A program made the position numbers and the translations under genes. DNA of 64,000 nt from JAKQIM01 sp964633225. GTDB lineage: Bacteria; Chloroflexota; Anaerolineae; Anaerolineales; UBA4823. The number at the start of each line of letters is the position of its first letter. The stretch's first letter is position 1. This document shows, piece by piece, positions 48,053 to 54,844 of this stretch. Under the pieces are notes generated by a model. It had not been told where the DNA came from, searched no databases, and was given only the letters and a program-made list of their open reading frames with translations. The DNA is taken from assembly GCA_964633225.1 (NCBI GenBank), contig CAZWFQ010000007.1:1-64000 (forward strand). The letters run 5' to 3'.

Positions 48053-49315
48053 TTATGTGCCCTCTTCCCATGAGTTCAGGTATTTCACCTGTTCAGGGGT
48101 CAGCACATCGAGCTGCACGCCCATAGCGTCTAGCTTCAGGCGGGCGATCTCGCGGTCAATCTCGCCGGGTACGCTGTAAACTTTCTTCTCCAGCTTGTCG
48201 GCATTCTTGACCATATACTCGGCGGCGAGCGCCTGGTTGGCAAAAGACATGTCCATCACGCTGGCGGGGTGGCCTTCGGCCGCGGCCAGGTTGATCAGGC
48301 GGCCTTCGCCCAATAGGTTAAGGCGGCGTCCGTCAGGCAGGACGTACTGGTCAACAAAGGGGCGTACCAGGCGTTTCTCTTGAGCCATCGCTTCCAGCGC
48401 AGGGATATTGATCTCTACGTTGAAGTGCCCAGAGTTGGCAATGAGCGCCCCGTCTTTCATCGCTTCGAAGTGATGCTTGTCGAGCACGTTCAAGTCACCG
48501 GTGACGGTGCAGAAGATATCGCCGATCTTGGCGGCTTCTTCCATCGGCATCACGCGGAAGCCATCCATCACAGCTTCCAGGGCCGGCAGGGGGTCGATCT
48601 CGGTGACGATTACGTTAGAGCCCATGCCGCGGGCGCGCATCGCCAGGCCGCGGCCGCACCAACCGTAGCCCGCCACCACGAAGACCTTGCCCGCCAACAG
48701 CGTGTTGGTGGCGCGGATGATGCCGTCAAGCGTAGATTGACCGGTGCCGTAGCGGTTGTCGAAGAAGTGCTTGGTCATGGCGTCGTTGACCGCGATGACC
48801 GGGAAGTTTAGCGCGCCATCGGCAGCCATAGCCCGCAGGCGGATAACACCGGTGGTGGTTTCTTCGGTGCCGCCGATGATGTTCTTGAGCTGGTCGCGGC
48901 GGTCTTTATGCAGGGTGCTGACCAGGTCGGCGCCATCGTCCATCGTGATATGCGGGGCGTGGTCCAGGGCAGCATTGATGTGCTTGTAATAGGTGACGTT
49001 GTTCTCGCCTTTAATGGCAAAGGTGGGCACTTCGTAATAATTGACCAGCGCGGCCGCCACATCGTCTTGCGTGGAAAGGGGATTCGATGCGGTCAGCACC
49101 AGGTCCGCGCCGCCCAGATGCAGGGTGTTGACCAGGTTGGCGGTCTCGGTGGTGACGTGCAGGCAGGCCGATAAGCGCAGGCCTTTGAGCGGGCGCTCTT
49201 TGGCGAACCGCTCGCGGATCAGGCGCAGGACGGGCATTTCGTGCTCCGCCCATTCGATGCGCCTTCGGCCGCCTTCGGCCAGCTTGGGGTCTTTGATATC
49301 AAATTTTTCGCTCAT
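48053..49315 (-). CDS. ahcY: Adenosylhomocysteinase
   Basis: Hydrolyses S-adenosylhomocysteine to adenosine and homocysteine, relieving product inhibition of methyltransferases. The 420-aa product has the catalytic-region FDNRYGTGQSTLDGI, the NAD-binding VVAGYGWCGRGLAMRARG with TEIDP, and GHFNVEI. It is the compact bacterial/archaeal form. The start at 49315 (MSEKFDIKD) has a GGAGAAACC site; the ATG five codons upstream has none. It follows the PfkB kinase by 70 bp on the same strand, which pairs adenosine release with its phosphorylation. Confidence 0.96.
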   Translation of the reverse strand: MSEKFDIKDPKLAEGGRRRIEWAEHEMPVLRLIRERFAKERPLKGLRLSACLHVTTETANLVNTLHLGGADLVLTASNPLSTQDDVAAALVNYYEVPTFAIKGENNVTYYKHINAALDHAPHITMDDGADLVSTLHKDRRDQLKNIIGGTEETTTGVIRLRAMAADGALNFPVIAVNDAMTKHFFDNRYGTGQSTLDGIIRATNTLLAGKVFVVAGYGWCGRGLAMRARGMGSNVIVTEIDPLPALEAVMDGFRVMPMEEAAKIGDIFCTVTGDLNVLDKHHFEAMKDGALIANSGHFNVEINIPALEAMAQEKRLVRPFVDQYVLPDGRRLNLLGEGRLINLAAAEGHPASVMDMSFANQALAAEYMVKNADKLEKKVYSVPGEIDREIARLKLDAMGVQLDVLTPEQVKYLNSWEEGT

Positions 49316-49385
49316 GGTTTCTCCATACAAACAAGTTGTGATTTCTGAGCTGAGCGTGTTTTGCGCGCCCGGCCCAGACCCGTTG

Positions 49386-50342
49386 TTAGATCAAGGCTTT
49401 CAAGAGGCCCTGATCGTCAAAATGCTCTTGGTAGCGGGCCACGTACTCTGCCCGGGTGTAGCTGTGGCTTTGCGTACCTTCTTGCTCCAGGCAGTAGGTG
49501 GCAGCCAACGCCCCCATCTGTCCGCAGGTTTGCCAATCCCAGCCGCGGCTGTAGCCAGCCAGGAACCCACCCCGGAAGGCATCGCCTACCCCGGTGGGAT
49601 CGGCAATGCGTTTGGGCGGGACGACCGGCACAGATACTTCGCTGTTGTCGGCGTAGATCGATGCGCCATGCTCGCCGCGCGTCACCACCAGCAGTTTGAC
49701 ATGTTTCAGAATGTCTTGGGCGTTCATCCCGGTGACTTTTTGCACCAGGCTGTACTCATAATCGTTGACGAAGAGGGCGTGTGCCCCTTCAATGCCGATC
49801 TTCAAGTCGGCGGCTCCCAGGCGTACGATCTGCTGGCCGATATCATAGAGATAGGGGATGCCCATCTCCTGGCATTCGACCACGTACTGTTTCATGGCTT
49901 CAGGGTCGTTGGGTGAGATGACAGCCAGGTCGGGGGAGGAACCTTTGATATCGCGGAAGGACAGGCGGGCGGCATAACTCATTGCCCCTGGGTAAAAGCT
50001 GGCGATCTGGGCGTTGGAGCGATCGGTATTGCAGAAGAAAGAAGCCGTGAAAACGCCGGGCACCACCTGCATCCCCGAGGTGTCGATGCCTTTGGCCTCC
50101 AGCCAGGTGCGGTACTCTTCAAAGTCCTCGCCCACTGTGGCCATGATGTGCGGCCGCTCGCCGAGCAGTGCCAGTGTGTAGGCGATGTTGGGTGCTACGC
50201 CGCCGCGGCGCCGGGTGAGCGTCTCTACCAAGAAGGACAGGCTGATCGAATCCAGTTTCTCCGGCAGGATATGGTCCCGAAAATAGCCCGAGAAGGTCAT
50301 CAAATAGTCATAGGCCACAGAGCCAGTAATTACGATATTCAT
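49386..50342 (-). CDS. PfkB-family kinase, probable adenosine kinase
   Basis: A 318-aa ribokinase-like kinase. The N-terminus MNIVITGSVAYDYLM, the RRGGVAPNIAYTLALLGE substrate-loop motif and the C-terminal DPTGVGDAFRGGFLAGY with the catalytic Asp are diagnostic. The open frame extends to 50810, but that would cross the riboswitch of the opposite strand; the ATG at 50342 follows a GGGAG site and is preferred. Adenosine as substrate is inferred from the adjacent ahcY; other nucleosides or sugars remain possible. Its promoter is at 50428-50456 and its leader contains a terminator-like hairpin. Confidence 0.88.
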   Translation of the reverse strand: MNIVITGSVAYDYLMTFSGYFRDHILPEKLDSISLSFLVETLTRRRGGVAPNIAYTLALLGERPHIMATVGEDFEEYRTWLEAKGIDTSGMQVVPGVFTASFFCNTDRSNAQIASFYPGAMSYAARLSFRDIKGSSPDLAVISPNDPEAMKQYVVECQEMGIPYLYDIGQQIVRLGAADLKIGIEGAHALFVNDYEYSLVQKVTGMNAQDILKHVKLLVVTRGEHGASIYADNSEVSVPVVPPKRIADPTGVGDAFRGGFLAGYSRGWDWQTCGQMGALAATYCLEQEGTQSHSYTRAEYVARYQEHFDDQGLLKALI

Positions 50343-50361
50343 ATTCTCCCAATCGTTTCTA

Positions 50362-50389
50362 CACAAAAAGACGCCCTCAGACGAGAGCG
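50362..50389 (-). promoter_or_regulatory. Terminator-like hairpin in the kinase leader
   Basis: On the minus strand CGCTCTC (50389-50383) pairs with GAGGGCG (50378-50372) with one mismatch and a 4-nt loop, followed by TCTTTTTGTG. It lies between promoter and start codon, so premature termination is possible. Confidence 0.4.
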
Positions 50390-50427
50390 CCAGGTTGGTA
50401 AAGAAGAGCAAGCCCGCAACTCGTTTG

Positions 50428-50456
50428 AGTTTAACATGCAAAGGCGGGTTTGTCAA
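50428..50456 (-). promoter_or_regulatory. Promoter of the kinase-ahcY operon
   Basis: On the minus strand a perfect TTGACA (50456-50451), 17-bp spacer and TAAACT (50433-50428). The leader is about 80 nt. Confidence 0.7.
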
Positions 50457-50463
50457 CGCATGG

Positions 50464-50492
50464 TTGACCATTCTTTCTGACATCGGTATAAT
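50464..50492 (+). promoter_or_regulatory. Promoter of the riboflavin transporter operon
   Basis: TTGACC (50464-50469), 17-bp spacer and a perfect TATAAT (50487-50492). The start would be near 50499, just before the FMN riboswitch. Confidence 0.8.
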
Positions 50493-50507
50493 CTGCCCTA
50501 CTTCCTT

Positions 50508-50643
50508 GAGGCCTTCGGGGCAGGGTGTTGGCGGGCAAGAAAGCCCGCTCATTCCCGACCGGTGGTATAGCCCACGAGCTGTTTCGGCAGCATGACCTGG
50601 TGGAATTCCAGGGCCGACGGTATAGTCCGGATGAAAGAAGGGT
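50508..50643 (+). promoter_or_regulatory. FMN riboswitch (RFN element)
   Basis: The conserved blocks occur in order: TTCGGGGCAGGGTG (50514-50527), the hairpin GCGGGC/GCCCGC (50531-50548), GACCGGTGGTATAGCCC (from 50557), then GGTGGAATTCCAGGGCC (50599-50615) and GACGGTATAGTCCGGATG (50616-50633) with the closing GAAAGAAGG. The ribosome-binding site of the permease (GAAGGG, 50637-50642) lies in the 3' strand of the closing helix P1, and the GTG follows 4 nt later. This suggests FMN represses translation by hiding it, in addition to or instead of termination. Confidence 0.95.
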
Positions 50644-50646
50644 TCT

Positions 50647-51405
50647 GTGCGTGCAAACTGGCTTTTGATCGTCATTTCGATTGGCCTGGCCCTGTTGGGC
50701 TGGCAGATATTGGCCCAGGTGGGCAGCTTTCCGGCCTTCATGCTCCCATCCCCTGCCCAGGTGTGGGGGCGTTTTGTCACCACGCTCGAAGATGGCAGCT
50801 TGCTGCGCAACAGTGCCGTGACCTTGGCGGAGGTGTTGTTGGGCCTGGTATTGGGGGTAGGGGTGGCCTCTGCCCTGGGCTATGCCCTGGCCAAATCGCT
50901 CCCTCTGGAGCGTCTGCTCTCTCCTTACATTGTTGCCAGCCAATCCATTCCCATTGTGGCGATTGCCCCCCTGTTGGTGATCTGGTTTGGGCCTGGCTTG
51001 ATCTCAAAGGTGCTGATCTGCGCCTTGATCGTTTTCTTCCCTGTGTTGGTCAACATTATTGTGGGCCTGCGTTCTGTGCCGCAAGATCTACGCGATTTGA
51101 TGCGCTCGCTGCGCGCCACGCGCTGGCAGACTTTTTGCATGTTAGAACTGCCTGCGGCTTTGCCGGTGCTGCTGGGCGGGCTGCGCATCGGCGCCACCCT
51201 GTCTGTCATCGGCGCGGTGGTGGGTGAGTTTGTGGGGGCCAATCGCGGCCTGGGTTTCTTGGTCAATGTGGGGCGCGGCATGTATGATACGGCCCTGGTT
51301 TTTGTGGCTGTTTTTGCTTTGGTGGCGATGGCGATGCTGCTCTATGGCCTTGTGGCCCTGCTAGAAGCGCGCTTGCTGGCCTGGCAGAAAGAAAAAAATG
51401 AATAG
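50647..51405 (+). CDS. ribX: Riboflavin ABC transporter permease RibX-like
   Basis: A 252-aa permease of the SsuC/TauC/ThiX family with six hydrophobic helices and the ATPase-docking EAA-like loop SLRATRWQTFCMLELPAALP, then GEFVGANRGLGFLV. It starts with GTG directly after the FMN riboswitch, whose P1 strand provides its SD. An FMN riboswitch in front of an NMT1/THI5-type ABC importer is the pattern recognised by comparative genomics as the RibXY riboflavin importer of Chloroflexota. Substrate assignment therefore rests on the riboswitch, not on residues in this protein. Confidence 0.88.
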   Translation: MRANWLLIVISIGLALLGWQILAQVGSFPAFMLPSPAQVWGRFVTTLEDGSLLRNSAVTLAEVLLGLVLGVGVASALGYALAKSLPLERLLSPYIVASQSIPIVAIAPLLVIWFGPGLISKVLICALIVFFPVLVNIIVGLRSVPQDLRDLMRSLRATRWQTFCMLELPAALPVLLGGLRIGATLSVIGAVVGEFVGANRGLGFLVNVGRGMYDTALVFVAVFALVAMAMLLYGLVALLEARLLAWQKEKNE

Positions 51406-51418
51406 GAGTAACAATTAG

Positions 51419-52408
51419 ATGAAACTATCGAAGCTGGTCATTGTCCTTATCACCCTGGCCCTGGCCTCCTGCACCGGCACTGCCAGCCCCACCCCGCAGG
51501 AGACGGTGCACATTCGCCTGCCGTTGGGCTATATCCCCAATGTTCAGTTTGCCCCCCTATACGTGGCGGTGGAAAAAGGCTATTACCGCCAGGCGGGCAT
51601 CGAGATCGAATTTGATTATCAGTTTGAGACCGATGGCGTGGCCCTGGTGGGGGCAAATGAGCTTCAGTTTGCGGTGGTCTCTGGTGAGCAGGTGCTGATG
51701 GCCCGCGGCCAGGGGCTGCCGGTGGTCTATGTCATGACCTGGTACCAGGGTTATCCCGTCGCAGTGGCATCCAAAGCCGGGCAGGGCATTCAACTGCCCA
51801 GCGACCTGGCTGGCAAGAAGGTGGGCCTGCCAGGCTTGTATGGTGCCAGCTATATTGGCTTGCGCGCCTTGCTGGATCATGCTGGCCTGCAAGAAACCGA
51901 CCTGACCCTAGATTCGATCGGTTACAACCAGGTTGAAGCGCTGATCGGCGATCAAGACCAGGCTGTGGTGATCTATGCCGCCAATGAGCCGGTTCAGTTG
52001 AGCGCTCAGGGCTATGCTGTAGACGTGATCCGCGTGGCCGATTACGTCCAATTGGCGGCCAATGGTCTCATCACCAATCAAACCACCCTTGAGAATAACC
52101 CCGATTTGGTGCAGCGCATGGTGCAGGCCACCCTGCATGGCATAGCGGATACATTGGCGAATCCCGACGATGCTTTTGAGATCTGCAAAAGCTATGTGGA
52201 AGCCCTGGCCCAGGCCGACGCCCCCGTGTTAGCCGTGCAGCGCCAGGTGTTGGAGGCTTCTTTGTCCTTATGGCAAGCCGATACCCTGGGCCTGGCTGAC
52301 CCGGCAGCCTGGGAGAATATGCAGGCTGTGCTGCTGGATATGGGTCTGTTGGCCCAGCCGCTGGATCTGAGCCAGGCTTTTACCAATCAGTTCATCGAGC
52401 AAAAGTGA
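51419..52408 (+). CDS. ribY: Riboflavin-binding lipoprotein RibY-like (NMT1/THI5 type)
   Basis: A 329-aa binding protein with a lipoprotein signal (lipobox LASC, Cys18) and the NMT1/THI5-like fold: LPLGYIPNVQFAPLYVAVEKGYY, then VVSGEQVLMARGQGLPVVYV and GKKVGLPGLYGASYIGLR. Related folds bind thiamine precursors or taurine; here the FMN riboswitch indicates riboflavin. A GGAG site precedes the ATG, 13 bp after ribX. It ends overlapping the ATPase start by 4 nt. Confidence 0.88.
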   Translation: MKLSKLVIVLITLALASCTGTASPTPQETVHIRLPLGYIPNVQFAPLYVAVEKGYYRQAGIEIEFDYQFETDGVALVGANELQFAVVSGEQVLMARGQGLPVVYVMTWYQGYPVAVASKAGQGIQLPSDLAGKKVGLPGLYGASYIGLRALLDHAGLQETDLTLDSIGYNQVEALIGDQDQAVVIYAANEPVQLSAQGYAVDVIRVADYVQLAANGLITNQTTLENNPDLVQRMVQATLHGIADTLANPDDAFEICKSYVEALAQADAPVLAVQRQVLEASLSLWQADTLGLADPAAWENMQAVLLDMGLLAQPLDLSQAFTNQFIEQK

Positions 52409-53163
52409 GTCCTATTCCTGCCCTGGTCATCAACCACCTGAGCGCCGTTTTCCCCACCGAAGACGGCGGCCTGCACGCCCTGGCAGATATTTCCTTCCAG
52501 GTGGAAGCTGAGCAGTTCGTCTGTGTCTTGGGACCCTCTGGCTCTGGCAAGACTACCCTGCTGCGCTGCCTGGCGGGGCTGTTATCTCCCACGCAGGGCC
52601 AAATCTTGCTTGATGGAAAGGTGCTGACCGGCCCGCGCCAGGGGGTGGGGTTGGTATTTCAAAAAGCGAACCTGATGCCCTGGCGCAGCGTGCTGGAAAA
52701 TATCCTGCTGCCGCTGGAGATCCAGGGCTTGGAGAAAGAGACGGCCCTGGATAAGGCCCATCAAATGGTTGAACTGGTGGGCTTGCAGGGTTTCGAGGCT
52801 GCCCTGCCGTGCGACCTTTCTGGCGGTATGGCGCAGCGCGTGGCCATTGCACGCGCCCTGGTTCAAGACCCCGAACTCTTGCTGCTGGATGAGCCGTTTG
52901 GTTCGCTGGATGCCCTGACCCGCGAGCGCATGGGAGATGAGCTCCTGCGTATCTGGCAGGCGCGGCGCAAAACCGTACTCATGGTCACCCATTCCATCTC
53001 TGAGGCACTCTTCCTGGCAGATCGGGTGCTGGTGCTCAGCCCGCGCCCGGGCCGTTTGCACCTGGACCAGGCGGTTGACCTGCCCCGCCCGCGCCAGACC
53101 GAGATGCGTTATACCCCGGCTTTTGCCAGCCTGGCCCGCCAGGTGCGGGCGGCGATCGAATGA
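52405..53163 (+). CDS. ABC ATPase of the riboflavin transporter
   Basis: A 252-aa ATPase with Walker A GPSGSGKTT, the Q-loop LVFQKANLMPWRSV, signature LSGGMAQRVAIARAL, Walker B LLLLDEPFGSLD and the H-loop VTHSISEA. It belongs to the nitrate/taurine-type group that pairs with SsuC-like permeases. The start is GTG, overlapping the ribY stop as GTGA. Together the three genes make a complete importer. Confidence 0.92.
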   Translation: MSPIPALVINHLSAVFPTEDGGLHALADISFQVEAEQFVCVLGPSGSGKTTLLRCLAGLLSPTQGQILLDGKVLTGPRQGVGLVFQKANLMPWRSVLENILLPLEIQGLEKETALDKAHQMVELVGLQGFEAALPCDLSGGMAQRVAIARALVQDPELLLLDEPFGSLDALTRERMGDELLRIWQARRKTVLMVTHSISEALFLADRVLVLSPRPGRLHLDQAVDLPRPRQTEMRYTPAFASLARQVRAAIE

Positions 53164-53213
53164 TCAAGGCTTGTGGTAAGATTAACCAATTCTTAACTGT
53201 GCGAGGCATTCAT

Positions 53214-54119
53214 ATGCGAAAGTGGGCGCTTTTTCTTCTGTTTTTCCTGGCTGCATTCCTGGCGGTCCCGGTGCGCGGCCAGCAGGCAGTGGCCTTTTCG
53301 AACATGCAAATTGCCCTTTGGCCAGAGTATGACCGCCCCGGTGTGTTGGTTATCTACCGGATCGTGCTGGCTAAAGACGTCAGCCTGCCCACCCGCCTCT
53401 CGCTGCGCATCCCGGCGGCTGTCGGAGAGCCAAATGCCGTGGCAGAGATCGATGTTGCCGCTGGTGGCCTGGTTAATGTGGCATACGCCCGCCAGGTAAG
53501 CGGCGATTGGGCCGTGCTGGATTTCACCGCCCGCTCGACCGAGATCCAGATCGAATACTACGATCCTGCCATCATTCGCCAGGATATCAGCCGGCACTTC
53601 GAATACTTGTGGCCGGGCGATTACAGCATCCAGGCGCTTTCGATCGAAATTCAACAGCCGCTTGGCGCTAGCAACCTGCGCATCTCGCCCAGCCTGGGGG
53701 CCGGCACGCCTGGGCAAGACGGCCTGACCTATTACCTGGCAGAAATTGGGGCTGTGACCGCCGGGCAAGCCTTCAAGATATCCCTGGATTATGATAAGGT
53801 CAGCGATGATTTGAGCGTTGTTGGCCCTGATGTGAACATTCAGCCCAGTGCCGAAATCCCCGAGAATGTGCCGGTGGAATGGAGCAAGTACCTACCCTGG
53901 GGGCTGGTCATCCTGGCGGGTGCGCTTTTAGCTGGAGGAGGGCTGTGGTACTGGATAGCGGGGCGTCAGAAGCCTGTTCTCAAGAAAGTCCGCCAGCGCT
54001 CGCACAAGTCTTCGGCCGCATCTGCTGGGGGCAGTGTATACTGCCACCAATGCGGCAAACGTGCTGCCCCTGAAGATGTCTTCTGCCGTTCTTGCGGCAC
54101 ACGCTTGCGGGCTGAGTAA
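53214..54119 (+). CDS. Secreted beta-rich membrane protein with cytosolic zinc ribbon
   Basis: A 301-aa protein beginning at 53214 (MRKWALFLLFF) after a GAGG site; the open frame from 53160 overlaps the ATPase stop and adds no family sequence. A signal peptide (about 1-22, AVPVRGQ) is followed by a beta-rich extracytoplasmic domain (about 25-220), a helix (about 225-250), and a basic linker ending in a cytosolic zinc ribbon (CHQCGKRAAPEDVFCRSCG). No enzyme motif is visible. It lies between the riboflavin operon and ccmE; belonging to the cytochrome locus is suggested only by position and by the similar zinc ribbon three genes on. Confidence 0.7.
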   Translation: MRKWALFLLFFLAAFLAVPVRGQQAVAFSNMQIALWPEYDRPGVLVIYRIVLAKDVSLPTRLSLRIPAAVGEPNAVAEIDVAAGGLVNVAYARQVSGDWAVLDFTARSTEIQIEYYDPAIIRQDISRHFEYLWPGDYSIQALSIEIQQPLGASNLRISPSLGAGTPGQDGLTYYLAEIGAVTAGQAFKISLDYDKVSDDLSVVGPDVNIQPSAEIPENVPVEWSKYLPWGLVILAGALLAGGGLWYWIAGRQKPVLKKVRQRSHKSSAASAGGSVYCHQCGKRAAPEDVFCRSCGTRLRAE

Positions 54120-54273
54120 ACAATCCTGGATGCATCTTTGCTTGAATAGGGAATCCCCCAACCTTAACCCGATATATGGGATAAATTCAGGCTGGATTAA
54201 TCTAAACTTGTAATAATCAAAGATTAGGCGTACCTGTCGGTGCTGCGCACCGGTAAACATGCATGCAGAAATC

Positions 54274-54312
54274 TATCATGCCCGCATCGATCTAGTATGC
54301 CGGCATAGATCC
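54274..54312. repeat. Imperfect tandem repeat with palindrome upstream of ccmE
   Basis: Two 20-bp units (54274-54293 and 54293-54312, sharing one base) match at 15 of 20 positions. The second contains the perfect 12-bp palindrome TATGCCGGCATA (54296-54307). It lies 19 bp before the ccmE start and is a possible binding site. Confidence 0.45.
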
Positions 54313-54331
54313 AGACCAGGAGACTGACTGT

Positions 54332-54844
54332 ATGGAACAAGCCCTAGAGCCTCGCCCCGCATCTGGAAGTCGCGTCAAATTTATTGTTGGCGGTTTGATC
54401 ATTGTGGCTGCTATCGTTTACTTGATCGTTTCGGCTAGTCGTTCCAGCGCTCAGTATTTCTACACGGTTGAAGAATTGGTTGCCAAAGGCCGCGCGGATC
54501 GGGCTGTGCGCGTTTCGGGTGCGGTGATTGGCGATTCGATCCAGTATGACCCTCAGACCATGACCCTGCGTTTTACCGTTGCCAATGTCCCCGCAGATAA
54601 TGATGAGATCGAGGCCCTGGGCGGCCTGGCTTTTGTTTTGCACGAAGCGGTAACGGACCCAGACCGCACCCGCATGGAAGTGGTGTACAACGACGTTAAG
54701 CCTGACCTGCTGCGTGATGAGGCTCAGGCCATCATGACCGGGCAGATGGGTGAGGATGGTGTCTTCTATGCGGATGAGTTGCTGCTCAAATGCCCTACCA
54801 AGTATGAAGAAGCTGTTCCAGGCCAGGTTGAAGGCGGCGGGTAA
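54332..54844 (+). CDS. ccmE: Haem chaperone CcmE, Cys variant
   Basis: CcmE carries haem to the synthetase CcmF. The 170-aa protein has an N-terminal anchor (about 16-36) followed by the OB-fold with VRVSGAVIGDSI and DVKPDLLRDEAQ. The classical haem-binding HDENY-type motif is here KCPTKYEE: Cys154 replaces the histidine, with Tyr158 retained (CxxxY). An insertion of about 10 residues precedes VVYNDVKP. A CAGGAG site precedes the ATG. Cys-type CcmE proteins are known from some delta-proteobacteria and archaea, where haem attachment differs. It is first of the contiguous ccm genes and abuts ccmF. Confidence 0.92.
   Translation: MEQALEPRPASGSRVKFIVGGLIIVAAIVYLIVSASRSSAQYFYTVEELVAKGRADRAVRVSGAVIGDSIQYDPQTMTLRFTVANVPADNDEIEALGGLAFVLHEAVTDPDRTRMEVVYNDVKPDLLRDEAQAIMTGQMGEDGVFYADELLLKCPTKYEEAVPGQVEGGG

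Noticed and set aside
50343..50427. SAH riboswitch in front of the kinase-ahcY operon
   Set aside because: The conserved SAH riboswitch core was not recognisable; only a terminator-like hairpin is present.
50343..50810. N-terminal 156-codon extension of the PfkB kinase
   Set aside because: It is antisense to the FMN riboswitch and ribX, has no family sequence, and the ATG at 50342 has a clear GGGAG site.
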